Part shown: positions 16,806 to 25,026 of the stretch, in pieces
Layout: the number at the start of each line of letters is the position of its first letter
How positions within the stretch are numbered: position 1 is the stretch's first letter
Origin: CAZFOB01 sp964520325
GTDB taxonomy: Bacteria > Actinomycetota > JAICYB01
Direction: 5' to 3'
NCBI GenBank assembly: GCA_964520325.1
Contig: CAZFOB010000003.1
Coordinates: 62,001-126,000 of the forward strand
Length of the DNA: 64,000 nucleotides
Notes under the pieces: generated by a model
The model's input: only the letters and a program-made list of their open reading frames with translations
Database searches by the model: none
Told to the model about the DNA's origin: nothing
Position numbers and translations under genes: made by a program

Positions 16806-18353
16806 TCAGCGCACGAATGGAGCCGGCGTTGCTTTGACGAGATCTCCGAGTGGGACCCATGTATAGGCGTCGCTCTTGCGTGCCACGGCGTAGCTTTCGT
16901 CGGGTAAGAGAGGGAGGCGCTCGCCGAAATAGCGGTTGAAGATGACGCGAAAGCTGTTCACCGGCGAGATCGAGGGATAGACGACGTCGGCTTGGCCCGG
17001 CAGATGGTAGGCGTTGAGGATCCCGTACTTCACGCGAACGTCCGCGGCGGGCTCGGTTGCCCACGACGTGGGGAAACGTGTGGACAGACGCGGATAGGGG
17101 CCTTCGTCCGCCTGGATGACGACGATCGGTCGCTTCTCCGCCGCGACGGACAGCAGTCGGTCGATGATGCGCTCTATCTGCTTGTTGGCATAACGCACCT
17201 GCTCGAGGTAGCCCTCGACGTTGCCCTCGCGCTTGCCTTCTTTCGAGTAGTCGCCGTTTCGATCGAAGACGTAGGGAGGGTGGGGAATGATGAAATGCGC
17301 GAACACGTACTTCGGGCCGTCCATGCCGATGGCTCCGTCGAGCGCTCGGAATGCGCCCCGCGTTGCGTCCCGCTGTGTCTCGCTGTCGTCACCTTCGGTG
17401 GTTCCACCGCCACGAAGGATCGGTGCGAGCGCAGTCGATCCGTACAGAGCGCGTGTGAATTCGGACGTGGCAAGGGGCTTGAGGTTCACATCGGCGAGTG
17501 GACTCGAGGCGGTGTAGGACGCCCACGAGCCGACGTGCACGTAGCGGTAGCCGCTCGACTTCAGGAACCGCGCGACGTCGTTGTTTCGGACGAGATCGAA
17601 GATCGGTTCCCGGTCCGTCGATGGTTTGGGCACATCGGCCGTCAGTGTGCTGAGATGCTGCATGTTGAGCGACGACGCCAGCGACATGTGTGTGTTCTGG
17701 TAATTGGCGCGTGAGCCCGGCGTGACGACGAACCCCTTGTCTTCGAGCGCCGTGACGAATGGAGCGTTGTCGAAACCGAAGTGGGTCTTGAGGGTCTGCT
17801 GGTCGGCGTAGCGGTCGAAGATCAAGTAGTAGATGTCGCGCGGACGTCCGATCGCCCTGTGGGTGGCCGTGCCGCTTGCAGTGACTGTTCTCGCTGGTTC
17901 GGTAGAGACGAGATCCGAGACGACCCCCGCGAGTGTTGTCGCGGTGAGCATGACGGCGATGATGTTGAGCACCCGCGTGAGATCGGCCAGCCGCCGGTGC
18001 GAGCGAACCACGCTGAAGATCGTGGATCCGCCAAGGAAGAGCCACAAGGGGATCAGTAGCCCGTCGCTTAGATGCAGCGCCGTCCAGACGTGTCCATAGG
18101 AGAAGAACAGCAGCGCAAAGATCGAGATGACGATCGCGATCTTGCGCGACGAGCGGAAGACGATTGAACCGATGATCTGCGCGAACGCGACCACGGCGAT
18201 CGTGATCAGCAAAGGGACTCCGGCCTCACTCGGCCCGATGACGTCGGCGTTATGCGCGACGAGGAACAGCAACGGGAAGACGGCGAACAGCAAGGGATGG
18301 AGTGGCCGGGACATGGTCGCCGCCATGCTGGCATGACCGCGTGCCACCGACAA
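16806..18353 (-). CDS. Membrane sulfatase-like / alkaline-phosphatase-superfamily protein (paralogue 2)
   Basis: 515 residues with the same plan as the 14444-16090 protein: five N-terminal membrane helices (from HPLLFAVFPLLFLVAHNADVIG) and an outside domain with RDIYYLIFDRYADQQTL, YQNTHMSLASSLNMQHL, FAHFIIPHPPYVFDRNG and VVIQADEGPYPRLS. The C-terminal YPSISPVNSFRVIFNRYFGERLPLLPDESY block is shared with the paralogue. Start is GTG 18353; in-frame ATGs a few codons later (MAATMSRP) are equally plausible. It lies 41 nt upstream of hemQ and 40 nt after the enoyl-CoA hydratase gene, so the four genes may form one minus-strand operon. Confidence 0.8.
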   Translation of the reverse strand: MSVARGHASMAATMSRPLHPLLFAVFPLLFLVAHNADVIGPSEAGVPLLITIAVVAFAQIIGSIVFRSSRKIAIVISIFALLFFSYGHVWTALHLSDGLLIPLWLFLGGSTIFSVVRSHRRLADLTRVLNIIAVMLTATTLAGVVSDLVSTEPARTVTASGTATHRAIGRPRDIYYLIFDRYADQQTLKTHFGFDNAPFVTALEDKGFVVTPGSRANYQNTHMSLASSLNMQHLSTLTADVPKPSTDREPIFDLVRNNDVARFLKSSGYRYVHVGSWASYTASSPLADVNLKPLATSEFTRALYGSTALAPILRGGGTTEGDDSETQRDATRGAFRALDGAIGMDGPKYVFAHFIIPHPPYVFDRNGDYSKEGKREGNVEGYLEQVRYANKQIERIIDRLLSVAAEKRPIVVIQADEGPYPRLSTRFPTSWATEPAADVRVKYGILNAYHLPGQADVVYPSISPVNSFRVIFNRYFGERLPLLPDESYAVARKSDAYTWVPLGDLVKATPAPFVR

Positions 18354-18392
18354 CGACCGCCGCTTCGCGGGTGTGTCGGCTGGGATACCGAG

Positions 18393-19190
18393 CTACGTCT
18401 TCTTGTTTTGCTTGTTCGCTCTCGTGCGCTCCATGTAGCGGGCTGCCGCTTCGCGTCCCTCGGGCTCGGCCCCCGACCACGCGAGGAGGTCGGCGTCGGC
18501 CCACGCGGCGGCGCCCATCTGCGTACGTCCGATGGCGGTGGTCATCGCCTTGGTCATGCGCAAGGGCGCATCCGGCATCGCGAGCAACTCACCGACCATC
18601 CCTTCGAGGGCCGGATCGAGCTCACCCGAGGCGACGAGCCTCTGGACGAAACCCGACCGCAGGGCTTCATCGGCTTCCATGGTGCGTCCGGTCATCACGA
18701 GGTCGCGCGTGAGCGGCAGTCCGATCTCGCGCACCAACCGGGGGTTGCCGCTCCACGTGAGGGGGATCCCGATCGCGAGCTCGGGGATGCGCACCAGCAA
18801 CGTGTCGTCGCCGATCCGTAGATCGCATGCGCTTGCGAGCAGGGCCGCACCGCCGATGCAATGTCCGTGCAGTCCTGCCACGGTGACCTGCGTCAGCGCC
18901 TCGAACCGATCGAGCAACCGTTGCCAAGCACCCGCGCGATGACGCCGATCTGCCCATGACGCATCGCTTCCGCTCTGCGTCCCCGTGCCGCCCATGATGT
19001 CGGCGCCGGTCGAGAACGCGCGTCCCTCGCCGCGCAGGACTACAACGCGCACCGACAGATCGTCCTCGAGCTCTTCGACGGCAGCCGAGAGCTCCGAGAG
19101 CACCTCGCCATTGAGCGCGTTGAGCTTCTCCGGACGGTCGAGCGTCAGGCGCATCACCTCGCCATCGCGCTTCTGCCGGACAACGGTCAT
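18393..19190 (-). CDS. Enoyl-CoA hydratase/isomerase family protein
   Basis: 265 residues of the crotonase superfamily. Motifs: LTLDRPEKLNALNGEVLSEL, oxyanion-hole segment GRAFSTGADI, second oxyanion strand GHCIGGAALLASACDLRI, and the acid region IPELAIGIPLTW. It probably acts in fatty-acid or branched-acid beta-oxidation, but the superfamily is diverse. Start is ATG 19190 (MTVVRQKRDGEVMRLTL) because TATCAT stands 7 nt upstream. The C-terminus is Lys/Arg-rich. It is divergent from the nitrile hydratase operon, with about 50 nt between start codons. Confidence 0.87.
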   Translation of the reverse strand: MTVVRQKRDGEVMRLTLDRPEKLNALNGEVLSELSAAVEELEDDLSVRVVVLRGEGRAFSTGADIMGGTGTQSGSDASWADRRHRAGAWQRLLDRFEALTQVTVAGLHGHCIGGAALLASACDLRIGDDTLLVRIPELAIGIPLTWSGNPRLVREIGLPLTRDLVMTGRTMEADEALRSGFVQRLVASGELDPALEGMVGELLAMPDAPLRMTKAMTTAIGRTQMGAAAWADADLLAWSGAEPEGREAAARYMERTRANKQNKKT

Positions 19191-19197
19191 GAGAAAG

Positions 19198-19203
19198 ATG
19201 ATA
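19198..19203 (-). promoter_or_regulatory. -10 element TATCAT, leaderless promoter of enoyl-CoA hydratase gene
   Basis: TATCAT on the minus strand, 7 nt before ATG 19190. Confidence 0.55.
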
Positions 19204-19243
19204 GAGACAGGAGTCGCCGGCTTCGCAAGCGAGGAGAGCGAGC

Positions 19244-20326
19244 GTGTACCGAGTCGTCCAGTGGGCAACCGGAAACGTCGGACGTCACACCATCCCCGGC
19301 ATCGACGCGCACCCCGAACTCGATCTCGTCGGTCTGTGGGTCTCGAGCGACGCGAAGAACGGCAAAGACGCCGGTGACCTCGCGGGGCTCGGCCGCCAGC
19401 TCGGCGTCAGGGCAACGACCGACGCCGATGCGCTCCTCGCACTCGAGCCCGATTGCATCGTCAACACCGCGATGGCCGACCACCGCCTCGGCGAAGCGAT
19501 CGAGGATCTGATCCGCTTCCTCGAGGCCGGCATCAACGTCGTCGCGAGCGGACCCGTTTTCCTGCAGTACCCCTACGGCGTGATGCCCGACGCGATGATC
19601 GATCCCATCGTCGCCGCCGCAAAGGAAGGCGGCGCGAGCTTGTTCGTCAACGGCATCGACCCGGGCTTCGCCAACGATTGGCTCCCGCTCGTGCTCACGT
19701 CGATCTGTGAGCGCATCGAAGAGGTGCGATGCATGGAGATCCTCAACTACGCGACGTACAACCAGCCGATGGTGCTCTTCGACATCATGGGGTTCGGTCG
19801 TCCGATGGACGTCGTCCCGTTCATCCTGACGCCCGGAGTGCCGACGACGGCGTGGGGAAGCGTGGTTCGTCAGATCGCCGCCGGGCTCGACATCGATCTC
19901 GACGGGATCGAGGAGCACTACGAGAGAGTCGCGGCGCCCGAAACCTTCCAGGTCTCGGCAGGCACGATCGAAGTGGGCACGCAGGCCGCCATCCGGTTCG
20001 AGGTCCGGGGAATGAAGGACGGAGCTGCGGCCGTCGTCCTCGAGCACGTCACGCGACTGCGTGACGACCTCGCGCCCGACTGGCCGCAACCGAGCGGCGA
20101 CGGTTGCTACCGCGTCATCGTGTCCGGTGAACCCGTCTACACCCTCGACCTGCAACTGCTGGGAACCGACGGCGACCACAACACCGCCGGTCTGAAGGCG
20201 ACTGCCATGCGTCTGGTCAACGCCGTGCCCGCGGTGATCGCGGCGGAACCTGGTCTGGTGACAGCGCTCGACCTCCCCCTCATCACCGGTCGCGGCCTCT
20301 TCCGTTCCGTGTCAGGATCGCCGTGA
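19244..20326 (+). CDS. Dihydrodipicolinate reductase-like NAD(P)-binding dehydrogenase
   Basis: 360 residues. The N-terminus is a Rossmann fold (YRVVQWATGNVGRHTIPGI, the Gly-rich loop) related to DapB and to 2,4-diaminopentanoate dehydrogenase; further blocks are INVVASGPVFLQYPYG and FVNGIDPGFANDWLPL. The substrate is unknown. GTG 19244 follows GAGGAG at 7 nt. The stop TGA overlaps the ATG of the nitrile hydratase beta gene, making it the first gene of a four-gene, fully overlapping operon. This partnership suggests an amide- or nitrile-linked pathway, an inference from gene order only. It is not the lysine-pathway DapB by length or sequence. Confidence 0.82.
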   Translation: MYRVVQWATGNVGRHTIPGIDAHPELDLVGLWVSSDAKNGKDAGDLAGLGRQLGVRATTDADALLALEPDCIVNTAMADHRLGEAIEDLIRFLEAGINVVASGPVFLQYPYGVMPDAMIDPIVAAAKEGGASLFVNGIDPGFANDWLPLVLTSICERIEEVRCMEILNYATYNQPMVLFDIMGFGRPMDVVPFILTPGVPTTAWGSVVRQIAAGLDIDLDGIEEHYERVAAPETFQVSAGTIEVGTQAAIRFEVRGMKDGAAAVVLEHVTRLRDDLAPDWPQPSGDGCYRVIVSGEPVYTLDLQLLGTDGDHNTAGLKATAMRLVNAVPAVIAAEPGLVTALDLPLITGRGLFRSVSGSP

Positions 20327-20958
20327 TGGACGGCGTCCACGATCTCGGTGGTGTTGCGGGGTTCGGTCCCGTCGATGCCACACCGTCCGAGCCTGTGTTC
20401 TTCGAGGAATGGGAACGACGTGCCTTCAAGGTGAACATGGCGTCGTTGGCTGCGTCGCGGTCGGGCGGCGCGGCGTTTCGGCACAGCATCGAGCGGATGG
20501 ATCCGGCGCACTACTTGACGTCGTCCTACTACGAGCACTGGTTGACCGGCGCCACGACGCTGGTCGTTGAGGCCGGCCTGGTCTCGATCGACGAGCTCGA
20601 ACGCAGGGCTGGTGGGCGGTTCCCGCTCTCGCGCCCGGATTGCGGGGTCTCGTCTTCCGGGCCCGAGATCGACCGCACCGAACCTACCTTTGCGGTGGGC
20701 GAGCGCGTGCGCGTGCGCGAGTGGCACCCGCTCGGCCACACACGTGCTCCGCGGTATGTGCAAGGAAAACGCGGCGTCGTGCTCCGATGCGACGGAGCAT
20801 TCAACCTTCCGGACGTCGAAGCTCATGGTGGAGGGCGTGTCCTCGATCCGACGTATTCGGTTCGGTTCACCTCCCGGGAGCTATGGGGCGACGGCGGCGC
20901 GGACGGCGAAACCATCAACGTCGATCTGTGGGAGCGTTACCTCGAGGAGGACGCGTGA
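20326..20958 (+). CDS. nthB: Nitrile hydratase, beta subunit
   Basis: 210 residues beginning MDGVHDLGGVAGFGPV, the hallmark N-terminus of NHase beta subunits, followed by FFEEWERRAFKVNMA, MDPAHYLTSSYYEHWLTGATTL and an SH3-like C-terminal half (FAVGERVRVREWHPLGHTRAPRYVQGKRGVV; YSVRFTSRELWG). With the alpha subunit it hydrates nitriles to amides in the cytosol. The ATG at 20326 overlaps the previous stop (TGATG). The gene order beta-alpha-activator is the one usual for cobalt nitrile hydratases. Confidence 0.93.
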   Translation: MDGVHDLGGVAGFGPVDATPSEPVFFEEWERRAFKVNMASLAASRSGGAAFRHSIERMDPAHYLTSSYYEHWLTGATTLVVEAGLVSIDELERRAGGRFPLSRPDCGVSSSGPEIDRTEPTFAVGERVRVREWHPLGHTRAPRYVQGKRGVVLRCDGAFNLPDVEAHGGGRVLDPTYSVRFTSRELWGDGGADGETINVDLWERYLEEDA

Positions 20959-21566
20959 GCGACCACGACCACGACCATGACCATGACCATCATCCGGAAC
21001 CCATAGCGCCCATCGAAGCGCGCGTCGCCGCGATCGAGTCGGTGCTCGTCGAGCGCGGGCTGTTCGACACCGAGCTGCTCGACACCATCGTCGAGAATTT
21101 CGAGAACAACCTCGGCCCCCAGAACGGCGCCAAGGTCGTTGCGCGTGCGTGGGTGGATGCCGAGTACAAAGCGCGTCTGCTCGACAACGGCACCGCAGCG
21201 ATCGCCGAGCTCGGCTTCGGAGGACCGGAGGGCGACCACATGGTCGTCGTGGAGAACACGCCAGAGATCCACAACCTCGTCGTGTGCACGTTGTGCTCGT
21301 GCTATCCGTGGCCCACGCTCGGCCTTCCGCCGAAGTGGTACAAGGCGCCCGTGTACCGATCGCGTGCCGTGCGCGAGCCCCGCGCCCTCCTCGCGGAGAT
21401 GGGCACGCCGATCTCGGAGAAGGTCGAGATCCGGGTCTGGGACTCGAGCGCCGAGGTCCGCTACCTCGTGTTGCCTGAGCGTCCGAAGGATTCGGACGAC
21501 CTGTCGGAAGAAGAGCTCGCCGCGCTCGTCAGCCGTGACTCGATGATCGGTGTCGAAAGACTGTGA
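20955..21566 (+). CDS. nthA: Nitrile hydratase, cobalt-type alpha subunit with His/Asp-rich N-terminus
   Basis: 203 residues from GTG 20955, overlapping the beta stop by GTGA. The metal site is VCTLCSC at ~110-116; Thr between the first cysteines marks the cobalt type (iron types have Ser). Two cysteines are normally oxidised to sulfinate and sulfenate. Other family blocks: NNLGPQNGAKVVARAWVD, VENTPEIHNLVVCTLCSCYPW, LGLPPKWYKAPVYRSRAV and EIRVWDSSAEVRYLVLP. The N-terminus is a run of alternating Asp and His (four DH pairs then HH) that could bind metal during cobalt loading; this is an inference. Longer upstream frames overlap the beta gene and are unlikely. Confidence 0.95.
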   Translation: MSDHDHDHDHDHHPEPIAPIEARVAAIESVLVERGLFDTELLDTIVENFENNLGPQNGAKVVARAWVDAEYKARLLDNGTAAIAELGFGGPEGDHMVVVENTPEIHNLVVCTLCSCYPWPTLGLPPKWYKAPVYRSRAVREPRALLAEMGTPISEKVEIRVWDSSAEVRYLVLPERPKDSDDLSEEELAALVSRDSMIGVERL

Positions 21567-21868
21567 CCGGGTCTGAGGACGTTGCGTTCATGGACGGACC
21601 TGCTGCGCTGCCACGTGACAACGGCGAGCTCACGTTCGCTGCGCCATGGGAAGCGCGCGCGTTCGCCCTCGCCGTCGCACTCGTCGAGCAACTCGATCTT
21701 CCGTGGGACGCGTTCCGGCTCCGTCTGATGGATGCCATCGAGCAGATGCCGCAACGTCGGTACTACGAGAGTTGGGCTGTCGCGCTCGAATCGCTCGTCG
21801 TCAGTCTCGAGCTCACCTCACCCGATGCGCTCGACGCCGCCACGCCGATCGAACGCGCCCCGCTCTGA
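21563..21868 (+). CDS. Nitrile hydratase activator / cobalt-insertion accessory protein
   Basis: 101 residues, the length of P14K/NhlE-type activators that escort cobalt and the alpha subunit during maturation. It resembles the N-terminal half of the beta subunit: FAAPWEARAFALAVALVEQLDLPWDAFRLRLMDAIEQM then YYESWAVALESLVVS. The GTG at 21563 overlaps the alpha stop. No amidase, aldoxime dehydratase or cobalt transporter follows, so the fate of the amide product is not shown here. Confidence 0.88.
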   Translation: MTGSEDVAFMDGPAALPRDNGELTFAAPWEARAFALAVALVEQLDLPWDAFRLRLMDAIEQMPQRRYYESWAVALESLVVSLELTSPDALDAATPIERAPL

Positions 21869-21885
21869 GCGCGGATAATCGTCTG

Positions 21886-22458
21886 ATGAGGAGACCTCTC
21901 ACGGCCGTGATCTTGGCTTCCGCGATCTTTGTCGCCTGCGGGACCGAGGGTAGGCGGGCATCGGATGCTCCAACGGATCCCGGCGCGGCAACACCGCGCG
22001 CACCTTCTACGAGGGGTGGCGTCGCGACGACTCGTCCGCGCGTTCTGAGCAAGACGGCGTTCGTCGCGGCCGAGAACGCGATCTGCAGAGAGTACGACTC
22101 GCGCGTCGACGCGCTCGGCGAACCGGAGCCCGGCGAGTACGCCCCGTGGCTGCGGAAGTACATCGGGATCCTGGACCACATCCAAAAGAAGTCGAAAGCG
22201 GCGCGACCACCCGCCGATGCACAGGACGACTACGACCGCTACCTACGTCAGAACGAGGCACAAGCGACCGCTCTCGAGAGTGCGCTGCCGAAACTCGAGA
22301 AAGCAGATCGAGATGACGACATCGAGGCGGCCGACGAGGTATTGGACGACGCGTTCACCGTGTTCGATCGGATCGCCGACGAACAGGATCCATGGGCGCG
22401 GAGCTACGGCCTTTCCGAGTGCGTCGACGAAGAGCCACCGGGCGCTACGTCCGCTTAA
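21886..22458 (+). CDS. Putative lipoprotein, unknown function
   Basis: 190 residues from ATG 21886. A short signal sequence (RRPLTAVILASAIFVAC) ends in a lipobox-like FVAC, then a Pro/Thr/Ala-rich linker. A predicted helical domain follows (FVAAENAICREYDSRVDAL; YIGILDHIQKKSKAA; QATALESALPKLEKADRDDDIEAADEVL), typical of small actinobacterial envelope lipoproteins. GATAAT lies 6 nt upstream of the ATG, so it probably has its own leaderless promoter rather than belonging to the nitrile hydratase operon. The -3 position of the lipobox is Phe, which is atypical. Confidence 0.65.
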   Translation: MRRPLTAVILASAIFVACGTEGRRASDAPTDPGAATPRAPSTRGGVATTRPRVLSKTAFVAAENAICREYDSRVDALGEPEPGEYAPWLRKYIGILDHIQKKSKAARPPADAQDDYDRYLRQNEAQATALESALPKLEKADRDDDIEAADEVLDDAFTVFDRIADEQDPWARSYGLSECVDEEPPGATSA

Positions 22459-22500
22459 GGTCGAAGGTTCGTCGCTTTCTGCCGAGGCGAAAGGCGTGGG

Positions 22501-24303
22501 ATGACGAAGGCAGCGAAGACAGTCGCCGCGCGAGGCAAGGCCAAAGCGAAGACCAGAGCGAAGGCCAAGCCGAAGACGCGGATCAACGTCCGGTTCGACC
22601 GGTTCCTCAACTTCGTTGACCTCACGGCGCTTCTCCGCGCGTGGGCGGATCGCTACCCGAACCTGTTCGATCTGCGAAGCATCGGCAAGACCTTCGAAGG
22701 ACGCGACATCTGGCTGTGTACGATCACCGATCGTTCGACCGGTGACCACGCCGAGAAGCCCGCCATCTGGGTCGACGCGAACATCCACGCCACCGAGCTC
22801 ACCGGTTCGGCGGCTGCGCTTTACCTGATCAACAAGCTCCTGCGCGGCCACAAGAGGGACGAAAAGATCACGCGCGCGCTCAAGACTCGAACGTTCTACG
22901 TCGTTCCACGCATCTCGGCCGACGGTGCGGAGGAAGCGATGGCGAACAGTCCGCGCTACGTCCGATCGTCGACGCGTCCGTACCCGCGCACCGAACAGCG
23001 CGACGGGCTCGTCCCCGAGGATCTCGACGGCGACGGACGCATCCTGACGATGCGCATCAGCGACGGCAACGGCGCCTGGAAGCCCCACGCAGAGCATCCG
23101 CGGTTGCTCGTCGCGCGCGGGCCCGACGAGGACGGACCGGGTCCGTACTACCGTCTGATCGCCGAAGGCACGATCCAGAACTACGACGGCATCACCGTGC
23201 GCGGCGCGCCGCCGCTGGCCGGGCTCGACATCAACCGGAACTACCCGGCCGAGTGGCGGCCGAGCAGCGGGCAGTCCGGCGCGGGACCGTTCCCGACATC
23301 GGAGCCCGAGATCCGCGCGGTCGTGGAGGCCATGCTCGATCGGCCAAATGTCTGCGGCTACATCCAGTACCACACCTATTCCGGTGTGCACCTGCGTCCG
23401 CCGTGCGCGCAGGCCGACGACACACTTCCGACGTTCGACCTGCGCGTGTTCAAGGAACTCGGCGAGAAAGCGAGTGAGATCACCGGGTATCCGGTGCTGT
23501 CGGTGCACCACGAGTTCCGCTACGACCCGAAGGACGTCATCACCGGAGTCTCACTCGACTGGGCCTACGACCACCTCGGACTGCTTGCGTGGGTCACCGA
23601 GTTCTGGACGCCGCTTACGCGCGCGGGGATCGAGTTCGATCCGAAGAAGCCGCTCGACTGGGGCCGTCAGCATCCGCAGGACGACGACGTGAAGCTCTTG
23701 GCCTGGACCGACGAGAACGTCCCGGGCGGGTACGTCGACTGGTACGCATTCGACCACCCACAACTCGGCCCCGTCGAGATCGGCGGGTGGGACACGTCCA
23801 AGCTGTGGCGCAATCCGCCGCTGCATCTGCTCGAGGAGGAGATCGCACCGCATGCCGATTGGGCGATCCACCACGCTCTGGTGACGCCGCGACTTGGTTT
23901 GCGCGAAGCGTCCGCGATCGCTATCGGAGCCAAGGGAGAGGCCAGGGGAAAGGAGGGAACCTGGCGGGTGCGTTTCGCGGTGCAGAACACGGGGTGGCTG
24001 CCGACGCAGGTGACGAACAAGGCCGTCGAGCGCGGCGTCGTGCGTCCTCTCGAGTTGGAGATCGTGCTGCCGAAGGGGGCCGAGGTGGTGGGGGACCGAA
24101 AGGTCGAGATCGGCCAGCTGCACGGCCGCGTCCTGAAGCGCAGCGCGGTGACGGCGGCGATGGACGGCACCCCGGACATCGGGAAGGTCGACTGGATCGT
24201 GACCGCGCGGGCCGGCACGACGATCGATCTCGCAGCACGCCATCAGCGCGCCGGCACCGTCCGCACGTCAGTGACGCTGAGCGCCTCACGACAAGCGCGT
24301 TGA
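22501..24303 (+). CDS. M14 family zinc carboxypeptidase
   Basis: 600 residues. Zinc ligands are in NIHATELTG (His ~96, Glu ~99) and QYHTYSG (His ~291); the catalytic Glu is in WVTEFWTP (~367). The insert LDGDGRILTMRISDGNGAW and GLDINRNYPAEWRP are seen in bacterial M14 peptidases. The last ~150 residues look like a beta-rich accessory domain. The N-terminus is not a signal peptide but a Lys/Ala stretch (TKAAKTVAARGKAKAKTRAKAKPKT), so the enzyme may be cytosolic or exported another way. No good ribosome site is visible. Substrate specificity cannot be read from the sequence. Confidence 0.88.
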   Translation: MTKAAKTVAARGKAKAKTRAKAKPKTRINVRFDRFLNFVDLTALLRAWADRYPNLFDLRSIGKTFEGRDIWLCTITDRSTGDHAEKPAIWVDANIHATELTGSAAALYLINKLLRGHKRDEKITRALKTRTFYVVPRISADGAEEAMANSPRYVRSSTRPYPRTEQRDGLVPEDLDGDGRILTMRISDGNGAWKPHAEHPRLLVARGPDEDGPGPYYRLIAEGTIQNYDGITVRGAPPLAGLDINRNYPAEWRPSSGQSGAGPFPTSEPEIRAVVEAMLDRPNVCGYIQYHTYSGVHLRPPCAQADDTLPTFDLRVFKELGEKASEITGYPVLSVHHEFRYDPKDVITGVSLDWAYDHLGLLAWVTEFWTPLTRAGIEFDPKKPLDWGRQHPQDDDVKLLAWTDENVPGGYVDWYAFDHPQLGPVEIGGWDTSKLWRNPPLHLLEEEIAPHADWAIHHALVTPRLGLREASAIAIGAKGEARGKEGTWRVRFAVQNTGWLPTQVTNKAVERGVVRPLELEIVLPKGAEVVGDRKVEIGQLHGRVLKRSAVTAAMDGTPDIGKVDWIVTARAGTTIDLAARHQRAGTVRTSVTLSASRQAR

Positions 24304-24308
24304 GTACT

Positions 24309-24329
24309 TACATCATGCTGCATGATGTA
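24309..24329 (+). promoter_or_regulatory. Perfect palindrome, probable antitoxin operator
   Basis: TACATCATGC-T-GCATGATGTA, two perfect 10-bp arms around one base, directly upstream of and touching the -10 TAGCCT (24328-24333) of the RHH-PIN module. RHH antitoxins bind such palindromes to autorepress. Confidence 0.8.
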
Positions 24330-24333
24330 GCCT
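24328..24333 (+). promoter_or_regulatory. -10 element TAGCCT, leaderless promoter of RHH-PIN module 1
   Basis: TAGCCT ends 6 nt before ATG 24340 and overlaps the end of the operator palindrome. Confidence 0.5.
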
Positions 24334-24339
24334 TTCTGG

Positions 24340-24597
24340 ATGGCCAAGGTGCGGACCCAGATCCAGCTCGAGGAGCGCCAGTACGTCGCACTGAAGAGGC
24401 TCGCCGCCGCCGACGGTAGGTCGCTGTCGTCCGTCCTTCGCCGCATCGTCGATATGGCGCTCGCCGAGGGCGGGTCTGCACCCGAGGACGTCCGATCGGC
24501 TCGTCTCGCGTTCGTCGGCTCGGGCCGCGACTCGGAGCAGGCCCGGGACGCAGCCCGGCACCACGATCGGTACTCATACGCGTCGCGGCGCCGTTGA
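24340..24597 (+). CDS. Ribbon-helix-helix antitoxin (VapB-like)
   Basis: 85 residues. The N-terminal ribbon-helix-helix is clear: KVRTQIQLEERQYVALKRLAAADGRSLSSVLRRIVDMAL. The C-terminal half (SARLAFVGSGRDSEQARDAARHHDRY) should wrap the toxin; the GSGRDS...DAARHHDRY pattern is common in antitoxins of PIN toxins. It overlaps the PIN gene by four bases. Autoregulation through the palindrome at 24309-24329 is likely. Confidence 0.88.
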   Translation: MAKVRTQIQLEERQYVALKRLAAADGRSLSSVLRRIVDMALAEGGSAPEDVRSARLAFVGSGRDSEQARDAARHHDRYSYASRRR

Positions 24598-25007
24598 GCG
24601 TCTTTGTCGACACCTCGGCTTGGTACGCCCTCGCGTCATCGACCGATCAAGACCATCCCGCCGCGCGATCGATCTACGCCGGGCTCGTCGATCGCGAGGA
24701 GCCGCTGTTGACGAGCTCGTACACGATCGCCGAGACGATGGGCCTCATGCAGCGCCGGCTCGGATGGAAGCCCCTCGAGCTCTTCGCTGCCGCGATACAC
24801 ACGGTGGAGGTCGTGTGGATCGACGGAACGCTCCACCGTGAAGCTGAGGCGATCCTCTTCGACAGGCGCAAGCGCGGGGTGACGATCGTCGACGCTGCCT
24901 CCTTCGCGGTGATGACCTCACGCGGCGTCGAGGACGTATTCGCCTTCGATGACGACTTTGCGCGAGAAGGGTTCAACATCCTGCGCCCCGACGCAGAGCG
25001 GTCGTAA
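24594..25007 (+). CDS. PIN-domain toxin ribonuclease (VapC-like)
   Basis: 137 residues. PIN acidic residues are present: VFVDTSAWYAL (first Asp), ETMGLMQ region (Glu), and TIVDAASFAVMTSRGVEDVFAFDDDF (two further Asp clusters). This should be a Mg2+-dependent RNase inhibited by the preceding antitoxin. The TTG start at 24594 overlaps the antitoxin stop (TTGA), so translation is coupled. Confidence 0.9.
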   Translation: MSVFVDTSAWYALASSTDQDHPAARSIYAGLVDREEPLLTSSYTIAETMGLMQRRLGWKPLELFAAAIHTVEVVWIDGTLHREAEAILFDRRKRGVTIVDAASFAVMTSRGVEDVFAFDDDFAREGFNILRPDAERS

Positions 25008-25026
25008 CGGATAGAGGAGAGGACGG

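Noticed and set aside
20640..20954. Upstream extension of the nitrile hydratase alpha frame.
   Set aside because: It overlaps the beta-subunit gene completely and lacks family similarity; GTG 20955 with the GTGA overlap is the natural start.
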